In this document: in pieces, positions 23,712-31,164 of the stretch | How the letters are laid out: every line of letters starts with the position of its first letter | How positions within the stretch are numbered: position 1 is the first letter of the stretch | Assembly (NCBI GenBank): GCA_029266335.1 | Contig: JAQSXC010000021.1 | Span: forward strand, 1-38,394 | Length of the DNA: 38,394 bases | Source of the DNA: Eubacterium sp. | Lineage (GTDB): Bacteria > Bacillota > Clostridia > Acetivibrionales > DSM-1351 | Direction of reading: 5' to 3' | Program-made: the position numbers and the translations under genes | Notes under the pieces: model-generated | Told to the model about the DNA's origin: nothing | Database searches by the model: none | What the model saw: only the letters and a program-made list of their open reading frames with translations

Positions 23712-24353
23712 ATGTTTGGTAATTTTAATTTTCTGGAAATGTTATTATCCTTACCAGGATTGTTGTTAGGTTTTGTTCTGCACGAATTCGCGCACGCTAA
23801 AATGTCTGACCGTCTGGGAGATCCGACTCCAAGGTCTCAGGGCAGAATAACTCTGGATCCCAGAGCCCATATTGATCCCATCGGATTTATTGTAATGCTG
23901 GTTGCAGGCTTTGGATGGGCTAAACCTGTTATGGTCAGTCCGAGATACTATAAGCATCCAAGAAGGGATGATATTCTTGTTTCAGTAGCAGGACCTTTAA
24001 TGAACCTGTTAATTGCTGTTGTATTCTTTGTTTTATTAAAAATAATGGATGTGTCTGGTGTACTGATTAATAACAATAGTTCTTTGCTGGGAAGCCTAGT
24101 TTCTCTCTTATATATTACGGCACATATAAATATTGTTCTGTTTGTTTTAAACATGATTCCTTTCCCTATGTTTGACGGCTATCATGTGATTTCCAATATT
24201 TTCAACACCTGGAAATACAGATTTTTTACTCTCCTTGAACAGTATGGAATGTTTATATTTATTTTTCTTGCTATTACCGGAATTTTAGGAAGGATTATTT
24301 CTCCCATAGTCAATATTGTTGAAGGCTATTTATTTACCCTGATTGTCAGGTAA
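23712..24353 (+). CDS. Site-2-protease-type membrane metalloprotease (M50)
   Basis: 213-residue intramembrane zinc protease of the short bacterial M50 group. The zinc motif HEFAH lies at 24-28 in a membrane segment (GLLLGFVLHEFAHAKMSDRLGDPTP), and the third ligand region NMIPFPMFDGYHV has Asp155. Several further hydrophobic helices follow. It has no PDZ domain. The ATG at 23712 follows GGAGG; an upstream start at 23685 is unsupported. A TATAAT box lies at 23606-23611, although its -35 is weak. Substrate unknown. It is divergent from scpA. Confidence 0.9.
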   Translation: MFGNFNFLEMLLSLPGLLLGFVLHEFAHAKMSDRLGDPTPRSQGRITLDPRAHIDPIGFIVMLVAGFGWAKPVMVSPRYYKHPRRDDILVSVAGPLMNLLIAVVFFVLLKIMDVSGVLINNNSSLLGSLVSLLYITAHINIVLFVLNMIPFPMFDGYHVISNIFNTWKYRFFTLLEQYGMFIFIFLAITGILGRIISPIVNIVEGYLFTLIVR

Positions 24354-24412
24354 TATTAAAACCCAGCCATAAAACGGAAGGCTTTAGTCAGCCTTATAAG
24401 GAGTATATTACC

Positions 24413-24440
24413 AGCCAGCGCCTAAAGACGCTGGCTTTTC
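24413..24440 (+). terminator. Terminator of the site-2 protease gene
   Basis: An 8-bp GC-rich stem AGCCAGCG/CGCTGGCT with an 8-base loop, followed by TTT, 60 bases past the stop. Confidence 0.75.
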
Positions 24441-24446
24441 CTTTGA

Positions 24447-24713
24447 TCAGGCTGCTGCCTTTCCACTTTTAAGGGCAACTTCTCCAACATTAAATTTTCC
24501 ATCCCGGTCTCGGATCTGTATCCTTCCAGGACTGTTTCAAAATAATTCTCCATGAACTTTTTGCGTATACAGGCATCCTGTTCGAATTGTATCCAGCCCA
24601 CTCCGTTTGTCCAGAGACTTGGCTATTATCTTTGGCCTTTCAGTACTTGGATTTTTCCTATTCCCCACCGTCATCTGAAAACTTACCTCCTGCGGTCTAA
24701 ACAGGCTAAAACC
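24447..24713 (-). pseudogene. Decayed coding relic (frameshifted)
   Basis: The 395-base gap after the site-2 protease gene is not empty. On the minus strand three protein-like segments follow each other in three frames: SLFRPQEVSFQMTVGNRKN onward, then GWIQFEQDACIRKKFMENYF onward, then GRIQIRDRDGKFNVGEVALK ending at a TGA (24447-24449). Together they read like about 85 residues of one gene broken by two frameshifts. I do not recognise the parent family; a mobile-element protein is one possibility. No intact frame longer than about 65 codons exists. Confidence 0.35.
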
Positions 24714-24721
24714 ATATCAAA

Positions 24722-24746
24722 AAAGGAGAGCAGCCTGCTCTCCTTT
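24722..24746 (-). terminator. Terminator of dacF
   Basis: A 10 to 12-bp stem AAAGGAGAGCAG/CTGCTCTCCTTT lies 2 bases past the dacF stop and is followed on the minus strand by TTT. Confidence 0.85.
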
Positions 24747-24748
24747 GG

Positions 24749-25969
24749 TTATGCTCTTCCTACACTGAACCATTTTATAAACAATCTTGTAAACAACTTG
24801 GTAAAGGAAATTTTGCTGATATTTTCACTTGCCACCAGTTCAAATCTGCCTACTTCAACACTGTCTATCTTGTATATTATTTCACCGACTTTTTGATTCT
24901 TCGTTATGGGCGCCGTTAATTCCGGAACAAGTGCAACCTCTTTTTCTATCTTACCCTTTTCACCCTTTGCCACCAATACGCTTGTATCGCTGCCATAGGC
25001 TGCAGTCACCTGCAATCTTGTTCCCTTTTTAACTGTAATGTTTCCTACCAGTTCACCCTTTTTATCCAGACTTACCATTTCATAATTTGCAAAGCCATAA
25101 TCCAGCAGTTTTCTTGATTCGGCAAATCTGGTATTTGAATCCGGCTCTCCTAATACTACCGATATAAGTCTAAGGTTATTTCTCTTTGTGGTTGCAGAGA
25201 GATTAAAACCTGCCTTGTTTGTAAAACCGGTCTTCAGGCCGTCGGTATTGGCATAGAACCTGATGAGTTTATTTGTATTATCAAGCTTGAAGGTTCCGTC
25301 TCTGAAGGTGTCCTGCCACTTGCCGGTGAACTGCAAAATCTTTGGATGTTTGGTTACCAGTTCACGTGACATGATTGCAACATTATGAGCAGAGCTGTAA
25401 CCATCGTCATTCAGTCCGGTGCAGTCCAGAAACTGGGTATCCTTCATTCCAAGTTCAGCAGCTTTCCTGTTCATATCCGAAACAAAGGTTTCTTCGCTGC
25501 CGCTTACCTTTTCTGCCAATGCAACAGTTACATCATTTGATGAGTGAATTGCCAGCGCTTTCATCATCTCTGAAACAGCAAATTGTTCACCAGCCTCAAG
25601 ATATGCCTGCGAACCACCCATACCGGCTGCATTATCGGAAACTTCAACCTTATCATCAAATGAAAGCTTTCCGGAATCAATTGCTTCCATAATTAAAAGC
25701 ATGGACATAACCTTTGTTACGCTTGCAATGGCAAGCTTTTCATGGCTGTTTTTTTCAGTTAAAATCTTGCCTGAAGCAGCATCCATTAATATGGCGGATT
25801 TAGCCTTCAAGTCCAATACATTGGTTTTTGCAATAAGTTTATTAACTGCAACATCGTCATATTTGGCGGATGCTTCCACTGCGGCTTCATCGGAATCAGC
25901 AAGCACAGTAATCGGCATTAGCATTACAGCTATAGATAAAATGTATCCCACTAACGACTTTCTTTTCAC
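24749..25969 (-). CDS. dacF: D-alanyl-D-alanine carboxypeptidase (DacF/PBP5 type)
   Basis: 406-residue secreted penicillin-binding protein that trims the terminal D-Ala of peptidoglycan stem peptides. A signal peptide (MKRKSLVGYILSIAVMLMPI) ends near residue 24. The S11 catalytic motifs are complete: SVTK (Ser83, Lys86), SSN (143-145) and KTG (246-248, DGLKTGFTNKAG). A C-terminal beta domain and short amphipathic tail follow. The start is GTG at 25969, 6 bases after GGAGGG. In Bacillus dacF is expressed in the forespore, and the neighbours pdp, xerD and spoIIM fit that context, although spoIIA does not follow here. Confidence 0.93.
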   Translation of the reverse strand: MKRKSLVGYILSIAVMLMPITVLADSDEAAVEASAKYDDVAVNKLIAKTNVLDLKAKSAILMDAASGKILTEKNSHEKLAIASVTKVMSMLLIMEAIDSGKLSFDDKVEVSDNAAGMGGSQAYLEAGEQFAVSEMMKALAIHSSNDVTVALAEKVSGSEETFVSDMNRKAAELGMKDTQFLDCTGLNDDGYSSAHNVAIMSRELVTKHPKILQFTGKWQDTFRDGTFKLDNTNKLIRFYANTDGLKTGFTNKAGFNLSATTKRNNLRLISVVLGEPDSNTRFAESRKLLDYGFANYEMVSLDKKGELVGNITVKKGTRLQVTAAYGSDTSVLVAKGEKGKIEKEVALVPELTAPITKNQKVGEIIYKIDSVEVGRFELVASENISKISFTKLFTRLFIKWFSVGRA

Positions 25970-26201
25970 TCAGGTCCCTCCAATTATTAACTATTCACAA
26001 AGTCAAATATGGTTGAAGCTTTTCTTTCAGGTGAATTTAACCTTCAACTCCGGTTGGGCTGTAATTGACTTACGGTATATATGTCCTAGTTAATTGTTAT
26101 GCTGGACCATAAAAGTATATTCTGACAATACATAAAATATTTATTTATTGTCTAAAAAGTATTAGTTTTTAAAAGTAAAATCACTTGTAAAGATACCCCT
26201 T

Positions 26202-27524
26202 TCAGGCCATTTCAATACCTTTTGAGTCAATATAGGCCAAAATAAGCGGCTTTTTTACAGGGCTGCCGTCACTTATCCGGACAGCCTGCTGCAGCAAGCC
26301 ACATGCCTGGGATATTTTTTCCTCTTTGTTTGTATAGAGAGTTGCAAGGACTTCACCTTTTTCTACCTTATCCCCTGTTTTCTTATTAAAATATATGCCT
26401 GCTGCATAGTCTATAGTGCTTTCCTTTGTTTCTCTGCCCGCACCCAACTCAAGTGATGCCACACCTATTGTATCTGTTTTCATAGTACTGATATAACCGG
26501 AAGCTTCAGCTTTATATTCAAAAGTATGCTTAACCTGCGGAAATAGGCTATAGTCTCCTACTATGCCTTTATTACCTCCCTGTTTTTCAATAAGCTCTGC
26601 AAATTTGGAAAGGGCTCTCCCACTTTCCACTGCTTCGCGGACCAGCTTCCGGCACTCTTCATAGGTTCCTTTTCCGCTCAGTTCAAGCATTCGGGCTGCC
26701 AGAACGAAGGATACTTCTGAAAGATCCTGCGGGCCTCTGTTTTTAAGGGTCTCAACAGCTTCAATTATCTCCAGGGAATTGCCTACAGCCTTTCCAAGTG
26801 GTATATCCATTTCAGTTACAATTGCAACAGTATGTCTGCCTGTATTCTCGCCTATTTTAACCATAGCCTGTGCCAGCTTTACAGAGTCCTCAAGGTTCTT
26901 CATAAAGGCACCGCTGCCTGTCTTTACATCCAATACAATCCTGTCAGCTCCTGAAGCAAGTTTCTTGCTCATAATGCTGCTGGCAATAAGTGAGATATTG
27001 TTAACGGTAGCAGTGACATCTCTCAAGGCATATATCTTTTTGTCGGCAGGTGCCAGGTTGCCTGTCTGACCGGCAATAGCAATCCCGATTTCCTTAACAT
27101 TCTGTATGAAGTTTTCTCGTGAAATGCTGGTATTAAAACCCGGAATTGCTTCTAGTTTGTCTATTGTTCCTCCGGTATGTCCCAGACCTCTGCCTGACAT
27201 TTTTGCAACAGGTATACCGCAGGCAGCAACAATTGGCCCAAGAATGAGCGTTGTTTTATCACCAACCCCTCCGGTGCTGTGCTTATCCACCTTTATACCG
27301 GGAATTTCAGATAAGTCTATCATATCACCCGAGTGTGCCATGGCATCTGTCAATTGAGCTGTTTCACGCTCATTCATGCCCTTGAGAAATATGGCCATCA
27401 GAAGCGCAGCAGCCTGATAATCAGGTATGCTGTTTTTACAGTATTCATTAATAAAAAATTCAATCTCCTCAGAGGTTAATTCAAAACCGTCCCTTTTTTT
27501 CTCGATAATGTCATACATTCTCAT
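26202..27524 (-). CDS. pdp: Pyrimidine-nucleoside phosphorylase
   Basis: 440-residue enzyme that splits uridine, thymidine or deoxyuridine with phosphate. The family signature SGRGLGHTGGTIDKLE is present, as are the phosphate site KHSTGGVGDKTT and VLDVKTGSGAFMK. Bacillus-type Pdp accepts several pyrimidine nucleosides, whereas DeoA prefers thymidine; the sequence alone does not settle which this is. ATG at 27524 follows GGAGGG. It lies upstream of dacF on the same strand, as in Bacillus, with a 232-base gap that holds only weak hairpins (26012-26048 and 26124-26152). Confidence 0.93.
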   Translation of the reverse strand: MRMYDIIEKKRDGFELTSEEIEFFINEYCKNSIPDYQAAALLMAIFLKGMNERETAQLTDAMAHSGDMIDLSEIPGIKVDKHSTGGVGDKTTLILGPIVAACGIPVAKMSGRGLGHTGGTIDKLEAIPGFNTSISRENFIQNVKEIGIAIAGQTGNLAPADKKIYALRDVTATVNNISLIASSIMSKKLASGADRIVLDVKTGSGAFMKNLEDSVKLAQAMVKIGENTGRHTVAIVTEMDIPLGKAVGNSLEIIEAVETLKNRGPQDLSEVSFVLAARMLELSGKGTYEECRKLVREAVESGRALSKFAELIEKQGGNKGIVGDYSLFPQVKHTFEYKAEASGYISTMKTDTIGVASLELGAGRETKESTIDYAAGIYFNKKTGDKVEKGEVLATLYTNKEEKISQACGLLQQAVRISDGSPVKKPLILAYIDSKGIEMA

Positions 27525-27664
27525 ACTTAAATCCCTCCAAATTTATTCTTTTGCTTTTAATTTAATATAAATAACATAGGAAAACACACATGTAACAAGT
27601 GTATAATAATATTACCAATAATCGAAACAATAATTAAAAATAATAACATTTTATTTATTTTGAT

Positions 27665-27925
27665 TTAATTACTTCTCTTAAAATCAAAAAACCATTCAAG
27701 CACTTCTTGAAATACAGTTGTATTCAATGAATAAATAATGTTCTGTCCTCTCTTGTCACCTGTTACAAGTTTGGCATGCTTAAGAACATTAAGGTGATGG
27801 CTGATGGAAGGCTTGCTAATATTGAAGTTTTCCGAAATTTCTCCCGCATTTAAATCCGCATCCTTTAGAAGCTTCAAAATTTGCCGTCTCGTAGGATCTG
27901 ACAGGGCATAAAAAACATCATTCAA
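27665..27925 (-). CDS. ArsR-family repressor, SdpR-like
   Basis: 86-residue winged-helix regulator (MNDVFYALSDPTRRQILKLL, then AGEISENFNISKPSISHHLNVLKHAKLV, then RGQNIIYSLNT). It has no cysteine-rich metal site, so it resembles the SdpR-type autorepressors rather than metal sensors. SdpI-like partners common for that group are absent. The start is TTG at 27925; the nearby ATG is in another frame. Its promoter overlaps a 34-bp perfect palindrome, which points to autorepression. Confidence 0.88.
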   Translation of the reverse strand: MNDVFYALSDPTRRQILKLLKDADLNAGEISENFNISKPSISHHLNVLKHAKLVTGDKRGQNIIYSLNTTVFQEVLEWFFDFKRSN

Positions 27926-27942
27926 CTTTTCTCACCACGTTA

Positions 27943-27976
27943 ATTATATATTTAGATAATTATCTAAATATATAAT
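27943..27976. promoter_or_regulatory. 34-bp perfect palindrome, operator of the ArsR gene
   Basis: Each 17-base half mirrors the other exactly, centred between 27959 and 27960, with core TTTAGATAATTATCTAAA. It overlaps five bases of the -10 box (27972-27977) and covers the start site. Confidence 0.8.
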
Positions 27977-28000
27977 ACTTCCATAATATACCTTTGTCAA
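27972..28000 (-). promoter_or_regulatory. Promoter of the ArsR gene
   Basis: On the minus strand, TTGACA (28000-27995), 17 bases, TATTAT (27977-27972). Confidence 0.75.
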
Positions 28001-28053
28001 TTCTTTCAAAGTAACTGCAAAAAAAATATATCAAATACCTGGCAGACAATTTT

Positions 28054-28083
28054 AAAGGGACACTTCAATTGAAGTGTCCCTTT
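28054..28083. terminator. Terminator after xerD
   Basis: A 13-bp perfect stem AAAGGGACACTTC/GAAGTGTCCCTTT with loop AATT lies 14 bases past the xerD stop. The tail is T-rich on either strand but short on the minus strand. Confidence 0.7.
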
Positions 28084-28096
28084 TATTAAATCTAAA

Positions 28097-28981
28097 TTAT
28101 GCCCTTGGATGAGTTTTCTTGTATACTTCTTTTATCTTGTTTTTTGCTATCTGAGCATATATCTGAGTAGATGATATGTCAGAATGTCCAAGCATCTCCT
28201 GAATAGACCTCAGATCAGCTCCATTTTCCAACAGATGTGCGGCAAAGGAGTGTCTCAAAGTATGAGGAGTGATATCTTTATTTATATTGGCCTGGTTTTT
28301 ATAATGCTTTATTATTTTCCAGAAGCCCTGTCTGGTCAGCCTTTTGCCATTTACATTAACAAAGAGGGCATCTTCATTACTATCCTGAATCAGAAAATTT
28401 CTAGATTTGGATAAGTATTCATGTACAGCTGCTACAGAAATTGAGCCAATGGGAATACTTCTCTCACGATTACCCTTATTACACTTTATAAAACCCAAGT
28501 CCAGATTAATATCCAGCAGATTGAGTGATATCAGTTCAGAAACACGGATACCTGTAGCATACAGAAGTTCAAGCATCGCCTTGTCTCTAATTCCCTTCAG
28601 ATCAAGACATTTCGGCTGATCCAACAGCAGTTCAACCTCCTGGGTAGATAAAATCTGAGGTAATTTCTTCTCTACCTTTGGAGATTCAAGCTCGGAAGTC
28701 GGGTCAAGATCAATCATCTTGTTCTTGTGCAAAAACTGATAAAAGGATCGAATTGAAGCCAGATTTCTTGATATGGTTGAGGTTGCCCTTCCTTTCTTTT
28801 GTAGATGCAGAAGATACGCTATAACAGTTGTTTTATTGGTAGTAGAAATATTTGTAGCATTTATCTCCTTCAGATATGTAGTGTATTGTTCAATATCCCT
28901 CTTGTAAGACTGTAGAGTATTAAGAGACAATCTCTTATCCCTTTCAAGGAAATTAATAAAATTTTCAACCTGAACTTCCAT
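28097..28981 (-). CDS. xerD: Tyrosine recombinase XerD
   Basis: 294-residue recombinase that resolves chromosome dimers at dif with XerC. The N-terminal SAM-like DNA-binding domain (about 1-100) is followed by the catalytic domain with Arg146 (ATGIRVSEL), Lys169, His240 and Arg243 (HTLRHSFAAHL), His266 (MLGHSDISSTQIY) and the nucleophile Tyr275, all present. TTG precedes the ATG, but AAGGAG is 8 bases ahead of the ATG at 28981. It lies downstream of spoIIM, the Bacillus ripX position. Confidence 0.95.
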   Translation of the reverse strand: MEVQVENFINFLERDKRLSLNTLQSYKRDIEQYTTYLKEINATNISTTNKTTVIAYLLHLQKKGRATSTISRNLASIRSFYQFLHKNKMIDLDPTSELESPKVEKKLPQILSTQEVELLLDQPKCLDLKGIRDKAMLELLYATGIRVSELISLNLLDINLDLGFIKCNKGNRERSIPIGSISVAAVHEYLSKSRNFLIQDSNEDALFVNVNGKRLTRQGFWKIIKHYKNQANINKDITPHTLRHSFAAHLLENGADLRSIQEMLGHSDISSTQIYAQIAKNKIKEVYKKTHPRA

Positions 28982-29156
28982 CAAAACGACTCCTTTTTTT
29001 TAAGTTAAGCACTTATTTATCTGTTTCTATAAAATCAGACCTGATTCTTTAGAATATATTCTATAACAAATATTTCTATATTTAAAGAACATTTTGCATT
29101 TTTATCTATATTTAACATAATTATTCCAAATATTTGTTGAAATTTCCAGTTATTGA

Positions 29157-29792
29157 TTATAAATTAAGCAATTTTAATGCGCCTGATGATATAAATGCCT
29201 CTATAATTGTTGCAAACAAAATAAATGTTGAGAAAAATCCGGCTACAAAACTATAGGGCATAATTTTTTGCTTAACTCCTCCGGTTTTCAGACTAGATCT
29301 CTTTAACCAGCTCTTTAAAATATTTCTGGACAGCTTTATGCCATTAACACCAAGCGCAATAATACATGGAACCATAATTATTTCCTTTGGAACAAAACAC
29401 AAGGTAGAAATAATTATGCCCTTTGTTCCCAAAACACCCATTATGATTCCAGAACTAAAGCCGGTACTAAAACCGCGCATACCTATGACAATGTAGTACA
29501 TAGGAAACCCGACAACGGTAAAGCCCAGAAGCCAGAACAAAACAATTATTTTTAAATTGTCCAATAACGACATTTGAAACAAGGTTATCCTGCTAAAATC
29601 ATTTGTTTCCAACAGTTTTAAAAAACCATTGAAAAAAGTAACCATTTCATCCTTTTGTTGATAATCAAGGTCATTTACAGATGCTGCTCCCAGGATTATG
29701 CCAACTATATAAAACAAGAACAGGCTTAAATATGTAAATTTATTTTCCTTGATGTGATCCTTGATTACATTACCTATTTTTTTAATCACCAT
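29157..29792 (-). CDS. spoIIM: Stage II sporulation protein M
   Basis: 211-residue membrane protein of the engulfment machinery (SpoIIDMP), which degrades peptidoglycan around the forespore. About five hydrophobic helices are visible, with the family stretch ILGAASVNDLDYQQK and the central FPMYYIVIGMRGFSTGFSSG. The ATG at 29792 follows GGAGGAATAC; an ATG 15 bases upstream is less well placed. It lies between nudF and xerD, so co-expression with them is plausible. Confidence 0.94.
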   Translation of the reverse strand: MVIKKIGNVIKDHIKENKFTYLSLFLFYIVGIILGAASVNDLDYQQKDEMVTFFNGFLKLLETNDFSRITLFQMSLLDNLKIIVLFWLLGFTVVGFPMYYIVIGMRGFSTGFSSGIIMGVLGTKGIIISTLCFVPKEIIMVPCIIALGVNGIKLSRNILKSWLKRSSLKTGGVKQKIMPYSFVAGFFSTFILFATIIEAFISSGALKLLNL

Positions 29793-29877
29793 GTATTCCT
29801 CCGGCATATTTTATCTGTTTCGGTAAAAGTGTTTTGTCAATAAAATATATGCCGGATAAACATAAGATATTACATTA

Positions 29878-30426
29878 TTATAAGTTGTTCTCTCTGATCT
29901 TTCTTTCCGCCAGCAGGACACCAATTATGGTTTTAGCATCAGTTATTTTATGTTCCAGGATCATATTTACCAGATTGGATACATGTATTTTTTCAACGTC
30001 AAGAAATTCATCTTCGTCAGTGCAGGCTTCTCCCTGAGTCAATCCGGTTGCAGTGTACATATGAATAACTTCATTACAGAAACCGGGAGTTGTATGAATG
30101 CTGATCAAATGCTCTATTTTATCAGCTTTGAGTCCTGTTTCCTCCTTTAGCTCCCTTTCAGCACAAACCTTTGGATCTTCACCGACAGAGTCAAGCTTTC
30201 CGGCAGGCAGCTCAAGAGTCGTGAGGTCCAAAGGCTTCCTAAACTGCTTCACCATGTAAAGCTCACCTTTTTCATTAATAGGAACAACCACTGATGCACC
30301 GGGATGCAAAACAATATCTCTTGTAGCCTCCTTACCGTTGGGAAGACTGACTGTAAGATTTTGAACCTTGATTATGTTACCCTTATAAATGTCTTCTATT
30401 TTTAGTGTTTTTTCTGAATAATCCAT
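29878..30426 (-). CDS. nudF: ADP-ribose pyrophosphatase (Nudix)
   Basis: 182-residue Nudix hydrolase cleaving ADP-ribose to AMP and ribose 5-phosphate. The Nudix box reads GKLDSVGEDPKVCAERELKE followed by ETGL, with REL, EE and G in place. The first spacing is one residue longer than the usual G-x5-E, as occurs in some family members. PGASVVVPI and RKPLDLTTLELPAG are typical of the ADP-ribose group. ATG at 30426 follows GGAGG. It is 11 bases after rnhA. Confidence 0.92.
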   Translation of the reverse strand: MDYSEKTLKIEDIYKGNIIKVQNLTVSLPNGKEATRDIVLHPGASVVVPINEKGELYMVKQFRKPLDLTTLELPAGKLDSVGEDPKVCAERELKEETGLKADKIEHLISIHTTPGFCNEVIHMYTATGLTQGEACTDEDEFLDVEKIHVSNLVNMILEHKITDAKTIIGVLLAERKIRENNL

Positions 30427-30437
30427 TTTTCTTCCTC

Positions 30438-30881
30438 CTACTTTCCTGCTGCCATTTTGATTTCATCTGTGGCCAGCTTGTCGCATCTGTTATTCAATTC
30501 ATTATCTGCATGTCCTTTAACCTTTATCCAGGTAATTCGATGATAGTCTGATAATCTTACAAGTTCCTTCCAGAGCTCAATGTTTTTTACTTCTTCATTT
30601 TTACCACGTTTCCAGCCTGCTTTCATCCATTTATCAACCCACCCCTGGGTAAAGGCGTTAATTAAATATGCACTATCACTATATAAATTGACACTGCATG
30701 GTTCCTTTAGCTTCTTTAATGCTTCAAGTGCGGCTGTCAGCTCCATTTTGTTATTTGTAGTAGCTTTTTCATAGCCTGACATTTCAACTTTGTGCTCTCC
30801 GTATATAAGGACGGCTCCCCAGCCTCCTGCACCGGGATTACCGGAACATGCACCATCAGTATATATTTCAACCTGCTTCAT
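30438..30881 (-). CDS. rnhA: Ribonuclease HI
   Basis: 147-residue enzyme degrading RNA in RNA-DNA hybrids. Catalytic residues Asp9 (YTDGACSGNPG), Glu47 (NNKMELTAAL), Asp69 (LYSDSAY) and Asp134 (NRCDKLA) are all present, plus His124 (VKGHADNEL). The basic handle WKRGKNEEV is present. The ATG at 30881 follows GGAGG. It is the first gene of the rnhA-nudF run, behind a promoter at 30983-31010. Confidence 0.96.
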   Translation of the reverse strand: MKQVEIYTDGACSGNPGAGGWGAVLIYGEHKVEMSGYEKATTNNKMELTAALEALKKLKEPCSVNLYSDSAYLINAFTQGWVDKWMKAGWKRGKNEEVKNIELWKELVRLSDYHRITWIKVKGHADNELNNRCDKLATDEIKMAAGK

Positions 30882-30982
30882 TATAACCTCCATGTTCCCA
30901 TATGTGCAGAGTCAATGTGACTGACCCTTTGAATTGTCTCTTAGGACATAACTGTCTGTATGTCCTTTTTCAAAACAATTCT

Positions 30983-31010
30983 ATTATAACGTATTATTGG
31001 CAATATCCAA
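30983..31010 (-). promoter_or_regulatory. Promoter of rnhA-nudF
   Basis: On the minus strand, TTGGAT (31010-31005), 16 bases, TATAAT (30988-30983). In the leader an 8-bp hairpin AGGACATA/TATGTCCT lies at 30943-30966. Confidence 0.55.
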
Positions 31011-31041
31011 ATAAAAATTTCATTATATTGCCACACAGCAA

Positions 31042-31068
31042 GAGACACAAGCAATTTCCCTGTGTCTC
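31042..31068. other. Hairpin downstream of lctP
   Basis: An 8-bp inverted repeat GAGACACA/TGTGTCTC with an 11-base loop, in the 283-base gap between lctP and rnhA. There is no T run, so terminator function is unclear. Confidence 0.35.
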
Positions 31069-31096
31069 CCGTTTGTATAAACGATTGAATACCGTT

Positions 31097-31144
31097 TGTA
31101 TTGACATCTGTATTGACGTTTGTATTGACGTTTGTATTAACAAA
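31097..31144. repeat. 12-bp tandem repeats, four units
   Basis: TGTATTGACATC, TGTATTGACGTT, TGTATTGACGTT and TGTATTAACAAA follow each other without gaps, about 20 bases past the lctP stop. Each of the first three units contains TTGAC. Confidence 0.85.
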
Positions 31145-31164
31145 TTATTAACTTATTATATAAA

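Noticed and set aside
24552..24896. 114-codon plus-strand frame
   Set aside because: It runs antisense into dacF and lacks a ribosome site; the minus-strand relic explains the region better.
31097..31144. CRISPR array
   Set aside because: The units are 12 bp and directly adjacent, with no spacers and no cas genes.
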